DNA of 36,037 bases from Rhodospirillales bacterium (GCA_014324045.1 JACOMY010000032.1:1-36037); one strand, 5' to 3'; positions 16,335-25,173 are shown, numbered from the stretch's first letter. A program made the numbers and translations. The notes: generated by a model from the letters alone, not told the origin.

Positions 16335-19300
16335 TCCGTCTTGTCCTCGGCCGTCTTGTCCTCGGCCGTCTTGTCCTCGGCCGTCTTGTCCCTGGCCGTC
16401 CTGCCCCCGGCGCCTGCCCACTCGTCGAGGCGCGAAAGGTGCCTGTAGTCGTCGAAGCGCGGCCGGAAGCCGGGCCGGGGATGCGCCAGATAGGGGGTCT
16501 CGGGCCGGTCGAAGACGGCAATTAGGTCCCGCAGCCGGTCCAGGGCATGGGCGGCCTGGGTTGCGATGTCCGGCAGCCTCTTGCGGCTCAAGGGCTTGCA
16601 CTCGCCGGCATCGCGGCCGCCGGAAAGTTTCCAGAATTCCAGCGAGGCGAGATCGGCGGCCGGAAGACCGGCGAAGCCGCCGGCCTCCGCAATCGCGCCT
16701 TCCAGCGGTAGCTGCGGCGCCAGACCGCGCTCCAGATCGGAGATGCTGGGCAGTTGCCCCGTCTTGTAGTCGATCAGCGCGATCTTGCCGTCCCGGCCGA
16801 CCTCCAGACGGTCGGCACGGGCGGTCAGCTGGAAGTCGTCCGTCACCTTGAGACGGCCGCCTACCTCTGCCTGCACTTCTCGCAAGCGCGGCCTGCGTTC
16901 GCTCTCCAGCGCCAGGTACCAGCCGAGCAGGCGGGCGAGCCGCGGCCGCCAGCGGCGCTGTAGCGCTTCCGGCAGGCCGGCGGCGGCCAGGCTGCGCTCG
17001 ACGACCTCTGCAAGTGCCTCCTCCGGATCGGCCGGCAGCTCCTGCGGATAGGTCTTAACGAAGATCTCCAGGATCGCATGGATCAACTGCCCGCGCTCGG
17101 CGGGGCCGGGGTCTTCTGCCAACTCCGGAAGCTTCTCCAGCTTCAGGATGCGGCGGGCGAAGAGCGCGTAGGGATTGCGCATCCAGGTCTCGACGTCGGT
17201 AACCGAGATCTGGCGGGGCCGTGCCGGGACCGGAGGACGGGGTGCCGGCGGCAGGCAAGGCGCAACCTGCTCCGGCGCATCGAGCGCGGCGATCCAGGCC
17301 GCGGCCTCGGCATTGGGACGCGCGATCGCTCTTTCCAGGTCCAGCACCCCGGTCAGTGCTTCCAGGCGGGATAGCCAGCGGGCCGGGACGGTCGGGGTGC
17401 CCTCCTGCTTGCGGGCGCGGGTCAAGACCGCTTCGGCCGCCCCCAAGCCCTGCACGAAGTCGTGTGCGGCCTGCCCGATCCGGCGCTCCGGCGGCGGCAG
17501 GCCGAGGTCCCGGCGCATGGGGCGGCTGAGCCAGGGGCCGGGGTCGGGCAGGCGCGGCCAGCTGCCTTCGTTCAGGCTGCCCAGGATCAGGAGGTCGGCG
17601 CTCTGCAGGCGGGCCTCCAGGGGGCCCCAGATGTGCAGGCGCGGATGGCGCCGGTAACCTGGGCGCAGCACCTGTCCTTCCAGGAGGCGTTCGAAGAGTT
17701 CCGGGTAGTCGCGCCGGCTAACGGGCGGCAGCTCGGCAGCGGCGGCCCGCAGCTCGATCAGGGCCTCGGCGACGGCCTCTCCGGCCTCCCCCGCCCAGAG
17801 GCGTTCCGGGCCTGCCAGGCGCTCGCCGACTGCCAGCTGGGCGTCGAGAAGGCCCGCGGCGCTTGTCTCCGCCTCCGTCGGCGGGGCCAGGAGATCTTCA
17901 AGCTCCGCAAGGAGCTCGGACAGTCTCCCGGCCATGCCGGCCGGCAAGGACGGCTGCTCTCTCATGCGGCGCCGCAGTGCCCGCCTGAGGCCGGCGAAGC
18001 CGCCGTCGGGCCCGCCGTCGGGCCGCGAGCCGCGCAGGAGAAAGCGCTCCAGGTCCCGTGCCGCGCCGGCCATCTCCAGCCTCGTGCGGCGGCCCTGGGT
18101 TAGCGGATGCTTTAGCAGGGTCAGCAGGCTCTCCGGTTCGAAGTCTTCGGCCAGGGTCTTGGCCAGGGCGCGCAGCAAGGTGAGCGGCGGACTGTTCAGC
18201 AGCGGCCGGCCGGCGGAATCGTCGATCTCGATGCCCCAGCGCGTAAGTTCCGCCGCCACGCGGCGGGCCAGGTTGCGGTCCGGGGTGACCAGGGCCGCGG
18301 TCTTGCCGGGGGTCTCCAGGCTGCGTCTCAGCAGCAGGGCGATCAGGCCCGCTTCCTGACGTTCGTCGGCGCAGTCGTAGCGGGTCAGCGCCTCCAGCCC
18401 CTCCTGCCACCGCCGGCGTTGGCCGGCCTCGGCGCCGATGGCCAGATCGCGCCAGCTTGCCGTCTCCTTGGCCGGGCGCAGGGCGATGTTGACGAAGCTG
18501 GCGAGGGCGCTCTCGGGCAGCGCCTCTTGCCAGAGGGCGACCGCTTTCGGTGCGACCTTCAGGCGGTCGAGCAACTTGGCGAGACCGTGCTGCGGATGGC
18601 TGTGGTCCCCTCCGATTGCGTCCCAAAGGGCTTGGCTGCAGCTCTGGTCCAGGCCCGGGAGGACCAACTGTCCCCGGGGCAGGCGGGCGACCGCCTCGAG
18701 CAGGCGGGCGACGGCCGGGATACTGCCGGTAGAACCCGCGGCGATGACCGGGTGGTCCGGCGGCTTGGCCCGCCACAGGTCGGCCTGTGCGTCCAGCAGC
18801 AGTCGGCGGCGGGCAGCCGGCCCCAGCTGCCCTCGGGCCCGCTCGATCTCGGGCCATGCGCGGGTTGCGATCGCCAGGAAGTCGCGGCTGAGTTGCCAGT
18901 GGGCGGCCAGTTCCTGCGGGACGATGTCTTCCAGATTCTGCCAGTCGATCTCCGCCGTCTCGGCCTCGTCGATCAGGCGGGCCAGTTCGCGGGCCAGGCC
19001 GATCGCGCCGGCGGCCGGCAGGCACTTGCCTCGCGCCTTTAGCCAGGCGGCCGCCAGCTTACTCAATAGGGCCTCCCGCAGAATCCTGCCGATGGCGGGA
19101 GCGAGCGCCAGCTCCAGATCGCCGCCGAAGGCCGCGCCGCCCTCAAGCAGCAGTTCTTCGGCATCCAGATCGCCCAGCGGCAGCATACGGGGCAGCAGGC
19201 GGGGGGCGCCGTCGCCCAGCCTCAGGAAGGCTTCGGTCATCGCGCCCACGGCACGGCGGTTGGGCAGCAGAAGCAGCATGCCGGACAAGGCCAGAGGGTC

Positions 19301-19396
19301 GCCGGCTTGGCGCAGCAGACCGGCCGCCAGCACCTCGGCAAAGGCATTGCCGGCCGGGACGGTGAAGATCCTGGGGGCAGTCATGTCGCCGCTCAT
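16331..19396 (-). CDS. addB: Double-strand-break repair nuclease subunit AddB with a repetitive C-terminal tail
   Basis: AddB is the inactive-helicase and 5'-strand nuclease subunit that works with AddA. The product has about 1021 residues. It opens with the exonuclease-V gamma-like RIFTVPAGNAFAEVLAAGLL and LLLLPNRRAVGAMTEAFL. A C-terminal RecB-type nuclease contains VETWMRNPYALFARRILKLE, ERGQLIHAIL, LTARADRLEV and IALIDYKTGQLPS. The four-cysteine iron-sulfur site of Bacillus AddB is not visible. The start at 19396 overlaps the murU stop (ATGA) with AAGGCG before it; an ATG at 19384 is the alternative. The last residues are an unusual run ARDKT followed by three AEDKT units, encoded by a 15-bp tandem repeat that ends in the stop overlapping addA. 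The tail is charged and probably dispensable. Confidence 0.95.
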   Translation of the reverse strand: MSGDMTAPRIFTVPAGNAFAEVLAAGLLRQAGDPLALSGMLLLLPNRRAVGAMTEAFLRLGDGAPRLLPRMLPLGDLDAEELLLEGGAAFGGDLELALAPAIGRILREALLSKLAAAWLKARGKCLPAAGAIGLARELARLIDEAETAEIDWQNLEDIVPQELAAHWQLSRDFLAIATRAWPEIERARGQLGPAARRRLLLDAQADLWRAKPPDHPVIAAGSTGSIPAVARLLEAVARLPRGQLVLPGLDQSCSQALWDAIGGDHSHPQHGLAKLLDRLKVAPKAVALWQEALPESALASFVNIALRPAKETASWRDLAIGAEAGQRRRWQEGLEALTRYDCADERQEAGLIALLLRRSLETPGKTAALVTPDRNLARRVAAELTRWGIEIDDSAGRPLLNSPPLTLLRALAKTLAEDFEPESLLTLLKHPLTQGRRTRLEMAGAARDLERFLLRGSRPDGGPDGGFAGLRRALRRRMREQPSLPAGMAGRLSELLAELEDLLAPPTEAETSAAGLLDAQLAVGERLAGPERLWAGEAGEAVAEALIELRAAAAELPPVSRRDYPELFERLLEGQVLRPGYRRHPRLHIWGPLEARLQSADLLILGSLNEGSWPRLPDPGPWLSRPMRRDLGLPPPERRIGQAAHDFVQGLGAAEAVLTRARKQEGTPTVPARWLSRLEALTGVLDLERAIARPNAEAAAWIAALDAPEQVAPCLPPAPRPPVPARPRQISVTDVETWMRNPYALFARRILKLEKLPELAEDPGPAERGQLIHAILEIFVKTYPQELPADPEEALAEVVERSLAAAGLPEALQRRWRPRLARLLGWYLALESERRPRLREVQAEVGGRLKVTDDFQLTARADRLEVGRDGKIALIDYKTGQLPSISDLERGLAPQLPLEGAIAEAGGFAGLPAADLASLEFWKLSGGRDAGECKPLSRKRLPDIATQAAHALDRLRDLIAVFDRPETPYLAHPRPGFRPRFDDYRHLSRLDEWAGAGGRTARDKTAEDKTAEDKTAEDKTE
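16336..16410 (-). repeat. 15-bp tandem repeat in the 3' end of addB
   Basis: The plus-strand unit CCGTCTTGTCCTCGG occurs at 16336-16350, 16351-16365 and 16366-16380 perfectly, at 16381-16395 with one change, and as a more diverged fifth copy at 16396-16410. The unit is a multiple of three, so copy-number change would keep the addB frame and add or remove AEDKT blocks. It ends 2 nt from the addA ATG. Confidence 0.93.
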
Positions 19397-20190
19397 GTCG
19401 CCTTGGCGCCGAACCCCATCCCGGTCAGGCCCATTCCGGTCAAAATGGACTCGGTCGCATGCAGATCGGCCGGAGTGCCGAGATGGAACCACGCGCCTCG
19501 ATGCTGCTCGCCGTAGAGGCGGCCTGCCTGCGCCGACTCCAGATAGATGTCGAGCAGTTTGTAGGGTTCCGCCCGGCGGCCGGCGAAGACTTTCGGCGAC
19601 AGGATCTGCAGGCCGGCGAAGACGAAGGGCGCCACTTCCCGCTCCCGCCGGTGGGAGAGACGGCCCTGCCGGTCCATGGCGAAGTCGCCGGGGCCGTCGT
19701 AGCCCTGCGCCGTGACGGTTGGGTGGAGCAACAGCAAGGCATCCATGCGTTCGGGCGCCCACTTGACGGCCAGGCGGGTGAGCGCCGGGACGGCGTCGTC
19801 CAGCCAAAGCACGTCGCCGTTGACCGCGTAGAAAGGCTCCTCGCCCAGAAGCGGCAGGGCCTTGGTCACGCCGCCGCCGGTCTCCAGCAGGGTTGTTTCT
19901 TCGGAGAAGCGGATGCGGGGCCGCGTGCGCCCTGCCAGGTGCGCCCTCAGGCGGGCGCCCAGATGATGCAGGTTCACGACGGCTTCCGCGACGCCGGCGG
20001 CGGCCAGCTTGTCCAGAATGTGGTCGATCAAGGGAGTTCCCAGCACCCGGATCAGGGGTTTGGGCTCCCGCTCGGTCAGGGGGCGCATGCGGCGTCCCTC
20101 GCCGGCGGCCAGGACCATGGCTCTCTTCAGGGGGGCTCTCTGGAGGACTCTCTTCGGGGGGGCTTTCTTCGGGGGAACCGGGTGCGTCAT
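19393..20190 (-). CDS. murU: MurNAc-1-phosphate uridylyltransferase (nucleotidyltransferase)
   Basis: MurU converts MurNAc-1-phosphate plus UTP to UDP-MurNAc in the cell-wall recycling route that bypasses de novo synthesis and fosfomycin. The 265-residue protein has the nucleotidyltransferase signature AMVLAAGEGRRMRPLTEREP, then KPLIRVLGTPLIDHIL, LLETGGGVTKALPLL, NGDVLWLDD and a C-terminal WFHLGTPADLHAT. Placement right after the kinase gene amgK, with a 4-nt overlap, supports murU over other sugar-nucleotide transferases. The start at 20190 overlaps the amgK stop (ATGA). This gives an unusual 24-residue basic extension (PPKKAPPKRVLQRAPLKR) before the core, encoded by repetitive CTCTCTTCGGGGGGGCT-like DNA. 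The C-terminus carries a small LTGM-G duplication. A start nearer the core cannot be excluded. Confidence 0.88.
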   Translation of the reverse strand: MTHPVPPKKAPPKRVLQRAPLKRAMVLAAGEGRRMRPLTEREPKPLIRVLGTPLIDHILDKLAAAGVAEAVVNLHHLGARLRAHLAGRTRPRIRFSEETTLLETGGGVTKALPLLGEEPFYAVNGDVLWLDDAVPALTRLAVKWAPERMDALLLLHPTVTAQGYDGPGDFAMDRQGRLSHRREREVAPFVFAGLQILSPKVFAGRRAEPYKLLDIYLESAQAGRLYGEQHRGAWFHLGTPADLHATESILTGMGLTGMGFGAKAT

Positions 20191-21260
20191 GAGGGCCGTC
20201 TTTTTTGCGCTTTCTGGGCAAGCTCTCGTTGCGGCACGCCGCGCCCCGGATCGGGCTGCGGCAGGGCCGGGTCGGCGAGCGGAAGATGGCGGTCGAACCA
20301 GGCGGCCACCGGCGCCAGGGCAGGCTCGGCCAGGCCTTGGCGGATCAGGCGAAAAACGCGGGGCAGATGCGCCAGGTAGCGGGATTTGCCGTCGCGCCGG
20401 TCGAGGCGCGTGAAGATCCCGGCGATCTTGGCGCTGCGCTGCACTCCGAGGCAGGCATAGGCTGCGGCGTCGGCTGCCGGATCGCGCTCCGGCAAGGCCT
20501 CTTGCCAGCGTTGCCGCATGGCATCGGCCAGATCCGGCGCAATGTCGCGGCGGGCGTCTTCCAGCAGCGAGGCCAGGTCGTAGACGGCCGGACCCACCAG
20601 AGCGTCCTGGAAATCCAGGAGCCCGCAGGCCGCGACTCCGCAGCGGTTCGGCAGGCACATCAGATTGTCGGCATGGTAGTCGCGCAGCACCAGCACCTCA
20701 CGCGACGCGGCCACCTCGGTCAACACGCCGCGCCAGGCCTGAAGATAAGATGCAACGACAGCCGGTTCGGTCGGCCGTCCGGCGACCGCCGGCAGGTACC
20801 AATCGACCAGAAGCCGCGCCTCGGCCAGCAGGCTCGCCTCGTCGTAGGGCGGCAGCTGGGCAGCGTAGCGCGGCTGCCAGCGTTGCTGGAGCGCGACCAG
20901 CAGATCGATGGCCAGCCGGTAGATCGTCGCCTCGTCGGCGCCTTCGGCCAGCACGCGGGTGAAGGTTGTATCGCCCAGATCCTCCAGCAGGACGAACCCG
21001 GAGGCGGTATCGGCGGCCAGCACGCGGGGCGCCGACAGCCCCATCTCCCGCAGGGTTGCCGCCACCTTAAGGAAGGGGGCGCCAGGCTCCTTGTCCGGCG
21101 GCGCATCCATGAGGACGGCGGAAAGGCTGCCCCGCTTCAGTCGATCGTAGCGGCGAAAGGAGGCGTCGGCGGCCAGCAAGCGCCGCTCGGCCCGGCCCCA
21201 TCCTGCGGCCCGCAGGAAGGTTTCTCTGTCACGCTCGCGCTGGCTGTGTGCAGCGGTCAC
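20187..21260 (-). CDS. amgK: N-acetylmuramate/N-acetylglucosamine anomeric kinase
   Basis: AmgK phosphorylates MurNAc and GlcNAc at C1 with ATP, feeding MurU and GlmU. The 357-residue protein has the aminoglycoside/choline phosphotransferase fold: an N-terminal lobe with ASFRRYDRL and SAVLMDAPPDKE, a hinge FVLLEDLGDTTF, the catalytic loop VLRDYHADNLM, and the metal-binding segment LLDFQDALVGPAVYDLASLL. These match the AmgK branch found beside murU and tsaE in Pseudomonas and alphaproteobacteria. The start is the GTG at 21260, overlapping the tsaE stop as GTGA. A longer open frame reading into tsaE is spurious. The C-terminal tail (about residues 330-357) is Gln/Lys-rich and less conserved in look. 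Confidence 0.9.
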   Translation of the reverse strand: MTAAHSQRERDRETFLRAAGWGRAERRLLAADASFRRYDRLKRGSLSAVLMDAPPDKEPGAPFLKVAATLREMGLSAPRVLAADTASGFVLLEDLGDTTFTRVLAEGADEATIYRLAIDLLVALQQRWQPRYAAQLPPYDEASLLAEARLLVDWYLPAVAGRPTEPAVVASYLQAWRGVLTEVAASREVLVLRDYHADNLMCLPNRCGVAACGLLDFQDALVGPAVYDLASLLEDARRDIAPDLADAMRQRWQEALPERDPAADAAAYACLGVQRSAKIAGIFTRLDRRDGKSRYLAHLPRVFRLIRQGLAEPALAPVAAWFDRHLPLADPALPQPDPGRGVPQRELAQKAQKRRPS

Positions 21261-21775
21261 CCACGGGCTCCGGCCGCTGCCGGCGCGGCCAGCCGCCGGG
21301 CCAGCCTCCGGGGCCAGTCGCCGCCGCCCGACAGCTGCGCGCGCCGGCCGTCGCCCGCGATCGCCAGCGCAACGGTCAGGGCATCCTGCGGGCGTAGAGA
21401 GCCCAAGCGCTCCGGCCACTCGATCAGGAGGATCGCCTCGCCCAGCGCCTCTTCCCAACCCAGTTCGTAGATCTCTTCTTGGTAGTTCAGTCGGTAGAGA
21501 TCGAAGTGCCAGATTGGCGCCACTTGCCGCTCGTAGATCTGTACCAGGGTGAAGGTCGGGCTGGGGACCTCTTCTCCGCTGCAATCCTCGCCCCCGGGGC
21601 CCGGCAGGCCCTGGATCAAGGCGCGGGCAAAACAACTCTTGCCGCTGCCCAGATCGCCCGTCAAAAGGACAATATCGCCTGCCCTTAAAATTGGCGCCAA
21701 TGCCTTGGCCAGCCGCGCGGTTGCGGCAGGGTCGGGTAGAAAACGGTCGAGCGCTGGATCTGTATCTGGGATCAT
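21257..21775 (-). CDS. tsaE: tRNA t6A biosynthesis ATPase TsaE
   Basis: TsaE is the small P-loop ATPase that works with TsaB and TsaD to make N6-threonylcarbamoyladenosine at position 37 of ANN-decoding tRNAs. The 172-residue protein has Walker A in LLTGDLGSGKSCFARALI. It also shows the family-specific EVPSPTFTLVQIYE segment (switch-like), WHFDLYRL, and the conserved EEIYELGWEEAL...ILLIEWPERL block. It is the first gene of the minus-strand unit, with only 104 nt to the divergent flavoprotein gene, so the promoter must lie there. The ribosome site before the ATG at 21775 is weak (GGAT). The C-terminal Arg/Ala-rich end overlaps the amgK GTG. Confidence 0.95.
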   Translation of the reverse strand: MIPDTDPALDRFLPDPAATARLAKALAPILRAGDIVLLTGDLGSGKSCFARALIQGLPGPGGEDCSGEEVPSPTFTLVQIYERQVAPIWHFDLYRLNYQEEIYELGWEEALGEAILLIEWPERLGSLRPQDALTVALAIAGDGRRAQLSGGGDWPRRLARRLAAPAAAGARG

Positions 21776-21879
21776 GGCCGCATCCAGGATCGTGGCCGCT
21801 TATCCTAGCGGGCGGCAAGGGGTTTTGCCAAGCGCCGCCGCGATCCCCGCCGGGCCTGTTTTCGAGGAGTTCCAAGGTC

Positions 21880-22917
21880 ATGACGGACAGGATCGCGCAG
21901 ACGGACGTTGTGGTTATCGGCGCCGGACCGGTTGGCCTGTTCGCCGTCTTCGAATTGGGGATGTTAAAGCTCCGGTGCCATGTAATCGATAGCCTGGACA
22001 GGCCCGGCGGCCAATGTGCCGCGCTCTATCCGGAAAAGCCGATTTACGACATTCCGGCCTATCCCCGGATCCTGGCCGGCGAGCTGGTCGAACGGCTGCT
22101 TGCGCAGGCGGCACCCTTCGAACCGATCTACCACCTGGGCCAGCAGGCTACGGCGCTGACCGGGCGCGACGACGGCCGCTGGTCGGTCGAGACCTCGGCC
22201 GGAACCGAGATCGCCGCCCATGCCGTCGTGATCGCCGCCGGGGCCGGTGCTTTCGGTCCCAATCGCCCGCCGCTGGAGGGGATTGAGCGCTTCGAGGGAG
22301 CCGGCCCCGGTGTCGGCGTCCACTATATGGTGCGCCGGCGCGACGACTTCCGCGGCCGCACCCTGGTGATCGCCGGCGGTGGCGACTCCGCCCTGGATTG
22401 GGCCATCTCCCTGGCCGGGGTGGCGAAGAAGATCTACCTGGTGCATCGCCGCCCGCGCTTCCGCGGGGCGCCGGAGACCGTCTCGCAGATGGAGGCTCTG
22501 GCCCGGCCCGGCGGCCCGATCGAGAAAGTCGTTCCCTATCAGCTGTACGGGCTCAAGGGCGGCGAGGGCGGCCTCGGCGGCGTGGTGGTCGCGACTCTGC
22601 AGGGGGAGACCCGGACGCTCGAATGCGATGCCTTGCTGCCCTTCTTCGGTCTCTCGGCAAACCTCGGTCCCATCGCCGACTGGGGCCTCGAACTGGAAAA
22701 ACACAGGGTGACGGTGGAGCCCGCCAGCTGCCAGACCTCGGTGCCCGGCATATTCGCCATCGGCGACATCGTGCACTACGATCGCAAGCTGAAGCTGATC
22801 CTGACCGGCTTCGCCGAGGCGGCGTCCGCCGCCCATGCCATCCATCCCCTTGCCCGATCGGGCGAAGAACTCCATTGGGAATACTCGACAACCAGGGGCG
22901 TGCCGGGCGCTGTATAG
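21880..22917 (+). CDS. Ferredoxin--NADP+ reductase of the thioredoxin-reductase-like type
   Basis: The 345-residue flavoprotein has the FAD-binding GxGxxG motif VVIGAGPVGLFAVFELG, then RPGGQCAALYPEKPIYDIPA, a NAD(P)-binding motif LVIAGGGDSALDWAISLAG followed by the HRRPRFRG basic patch, and the C-terminal FAD signature VPGIFAIGDI. There is no CxxC redox pair of thioredoxin reductase. This, with the PEKPIYDIP segment, points to the TrxR-like ferredoxin-NADP reductases (YumC type), which move electrons between NADPH and ferredoxin. The start at 21880 is set by GAGGAGTTCCAAGG upstream. A longer frame back to 21691 runs through tsaE and is rejected. It diverges from tsaE and precedes the esterase gene by 63 nt. 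Confidence 0.92.
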   Translation: MTDRIAQTDVVVIGAGPVGLFAVFELGMLKLRCHVIDSLDRPGGQCAALYPEKPIYDIPAYPRILAGELVERLLAQAAPFEPIYHLGQQATALTGRDDGRWSVETSAGTEIAAHAVVIAAGAGAFGPNRPPLEGIERFEGAGPGVGVHYMVRRRDDFRGRTLVIAGGGDSALDWAISLAGVAKKIYLVHRRPRFRGAPETVSQMEALARPGGPIEKVVPYQLYGLKGGEGGLGGVVVATLQGETRTLECDALLPFFGLSANLGPIADWGLELEKHRVTVEPASCQTSVPGIFAIGDIVHYDRKLKLILTGFAEAASAAHAIHPLARSGEELHWEYSTTRGVPGAV

Positions 22918-22980
22918 CGTCCTTCGGCTCCAGTCACTGTCCGAGTCACGGCCCGAACCGCTTAAGGAACAGGAGATTTC

Positions 22981-23646
22981 ATGTCCGACTCGATGCGCCT
23001 CGACGGCCCCAGGCAGCGGCCGGCCAGCGGTACGGCGAAGCAGCTGGTCGTGCTGCTGCATGGTTGGGGTGCCAACGGCGACGATCTGATCGGTCTTGCG
23101 CCCTATCTGGCGGGCGGCCTGCCGGATGCGGCCTTCGTTTCTCCCAATGCGCCTTATCCCTGCGAGGCCAATCCCATGGGCCGGCAGTGGTTTGGCCTTA
23201 CCGGCCGCAGCGAGCCGCAGATGCTGGCGGGGCTGAAGCTGGCGGCCTCGCTGGTCGATGCCTTCCTGGACGAAGAGCTTGAGCGCCAAGGCGTCGGGCC
23301 GGACCGCCTGGCGCTGGTCGGCTTCAGCCAGGGCACCATGCTGTCGCTTCACGTCGGTCTGCGGCGCAGGGCCCGCTTGGCGCAGATTGTCGGCTTCTCC
23401 GGTGCGCTGCTGGGCGCTGAAACCCTGGGCGGCGAGATCGAGACCAAGCCGCCGGTGCTGCTGGTGCATGGCACCGGCGATCCTGTGGTGCCGGCCCAGG
23501 CCTCCCAGGCGGCGGCCGAGGCCCTGAAGGCGCAGCAGGTCTCGGTCGAACTGCTGCTGCGCCCGAACCTGCCGCACTCGATCGACGAGCAGGGGATCGC
23601 GGCCGCTTCGGCTGCCCTTCGGAAGGCCTTTGGGGTTGCGGGCTGA
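22981..23646 (+). CDS. Phospholipase/carboxylesterase family alpha/beta hydrolase
   Basis: This 221-residue cytosolic hydrolase is of the usual length for the acyl-protein thioesterase/carboxylesterase family. The oxyanion region is LVVLLHGWGANGDDLIGLAP. The catalytic Ser is in LALVGFSQGTMLSLH, the Asp in LLVHGTGDPVVPA, and the His in NLPHSIDEQGI. The PNAPYPCEANPMGRQWFGL segment is also family-typical. The ATG at 22981 follows AGGAG. It is 63 nt downstream of the reductase on the same strand and may be co-transcribed. It converges with pyk, only 44 nt between the stops. The natural substrate (short-chain esters, lysophospholipids or acyl proteins) cannot be told. Confidence 0.93.
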   Translation: MSDSMRLDGPRQRPASGTAKQLVVLLHGWGANGDDLIGLAPYLAGGLPDAAFVSPNAPYPCEANPMGRQWFGLTGRSEPQMLAGLKLAASLVDAFLDEELERQGVGPDRLALVGFSQGTMLSLHVGLRRRARLAQIVGFSGALLGAETLGGEIETKPPVLLVHGTGDPVVPAQASQAAAEALKAQQVSVELLLRPNLPHSIDEQGIAAASAALRKAFGVAG

Positions 23647-23690
23647 GGGCGCAGCACCTCCAGCGCGCCAGAGCTTTAGTCGATAGAACT

Positions 23691-25106
23691 TTAACCGATC
23701 CGGGCGATCCGCAGCACGTTGGTGGCGCCGGGGGTGCCGAAGGGTAAGCCTGCGGTGACGACCAGCCGGCTGCCCTTGCTGGCGAAACCCTGTTCCAGGG
23801 CGATACGGCCGGCTTTCTCGACCATCTCCGGGAAAGAGGCGATGTCGGGGGTCTGGACGCAGTGGGCGCCCCAGAGCAGGGCCAGGCTTCGGGCCGTCTC
23901 AAGCTTTTCCGTCAGCACCAGGATCGGCACGTTGGGTCTCTCTCTGGCCACGCGCTTGGCGGTCGCGCCCGAGCTGGTGTAGCAGACGATGGCACCCGCG
24001 CCGGTGGTCTCGGCCACCTGGGCTGCTGCCGCGGCAATGGCGTCGGGACCGGTGGATTCCGGCTCGATCTTCAAGGCGTGCACGATAGGCTCGAAGAAGC
24101 GGTCGCGTTCGGTCGCGGCGATGACCTTGCTCATCGTGGAAACCGCCTGCGCCGGATACCGGCCGCTTGCCGACTCGGCCGACAGCATGACTGCGTCGGC
24201 CCCGTCGTAGACCGCAGTGGCGACGTCGGAGACCTCGGCACGGGTGGGCGAGGGTGCCGACACCATGGATTCCAGCATCTGGGTGGCGACGATCACCGGC
24301 TTGCCCAAGCTCCGGCACTTGCGGACGATCTTCTTCTGCCAGCGCGGCAGGTGCTGCAGCGGCATCTCCACCCCCAGGTCGCCGCGCGCCACCATGACGG
24401 CGTCCGACAGCTCTACGATCTCGTGCAGCTGCTCCAGGGCCGAGGGCTTCTCGATCTTGCTCAAGATCTGGGCGCGGCCCTGGATCAGCTTGCGGGCTTC
24501 GGCCAAGTCTTCCGGGCGCTGCACGAAGGACAGCGCGATCCAGTCCACCCCCATGTCCAGCGCGAAACTCAGATCCGAGCGATCCTTGGCCGTCAAGGGT
24601 GAGATCGGCAGCATGACGCCGGGCAGGTTGACGCCCTTGCGGTCGCTCAGCACGGCGCCCGAGAGCAGCCTGCAGTCGGCCCAGTCGGCCCCATGCCCGA
24701 CCACTTGCAGACTGACCTTGCCGTCGTCCAACAGCAGGATCTGCGACTTGTCCAGGGCCTCGAAGATTTCCGGGTGGGGCAGGCAGACACGCTTGCTGTC
24801 GCCCGGCTCTTCGGAACGATCGAGGCGGAAGCTCTGGCCGCGCTTCAAGGCGATCTTGCCCGCGGCGAAGCGGCCCAGACGCAGCTTCGGTCCCTGCATA
24901 TCGGCCAGCACACCGATCGGCCGGCCGAACTCCTCCTCCAGCTGACGGATTAGCTGCATCCGGGCCAACTGCTCGCTTTGTTCGCCGTGCGAAAAGTTCA
25001 GGCGAAAAACGTCGGCTCCGGTTTGGAACAGGCTGCGGATCCGGGTAAGGCTGGAACTGGATGGTCCCAGGGTCGCAACGATCTTCGCCTTGCGTTGACG
25101 GCGCAT
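23691..25106 (-). CDS. pyk: Pyruvate kinase
   Basis: Pyruvate kinase converts phosphoenolpyruvate and ADP to pyruvate and ATP, the last step of glycolysis. The 471-residue product is of normal length. It shows the N-terminal KIVATLGPSSSSLTRI and FRLNFSHG segments, the barrel signatures ILSKIEKPSAL and MVARGDLGVEMPL with KPVIVATQMLESM, and a C-terminal regulatory domain with IVCYTSSGATAKRVARERP. The ATG at 25106 is preceded by GAGGGAGA. The MFS gene lies 67 nt upstream on the same strand, so they may share a transcript. It converges with the esterase gene with no obvious terminator between them. Confidence 0.97.
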   Translation of the reverse strand: MRRQRKAKIVATLGPSSSSLTRIRSLFQTGADVFRLNFSHGEQSEQLARMQLIRQLEEEFGRPIGVLADMQGPKLRLGRFAAGKIALKRGQSFRLDRSEEPGDSKRVCLPHPEIFEALDKSQILLLDDGKVSLQVVGHGADWADCRLLSGAVLSDRKGVNLPGVMLPISPLTAKDRSDLSFALDMGVDWIALSFVQRPEDLAEARKLIQGRAQILSKIEKPSALEQLHEIVELSDAVMVARGDLGVEMPLQHLPRWQKKIVRKCRSLGKPVIVATQMLESMVSAPSPTRAEVSDVATAVYDGADAVMLSAESASGRYPAQAVSTMSKVIAATERDRFFEPIVHALKIEPESTGPDAIAAAAAQVAETTGAGAIVCYTSSGATAKRVARERPNVPILVLTEKLETARSLALLWGAHCVQTPDIASFPEMVEKAGRIALEQGFASKGSRLVVTAGLPFGTPGATNVLRIARIG

Positions 25107-25173
25107 GGCTTGTCTCCCTCTAGATACAAGACGGCTACCTTAGAGGCTTCCTGTTGAAATCCTATCGCTCCTC

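Noticed and set aside
16335..16601. Longer AddA reading through the 15-bp repeats
   Set aside because: It would add a GQDGR repeat leader, whereas the ATG overlapping the addB stop gives the normal AddA start shortly before Walker A.
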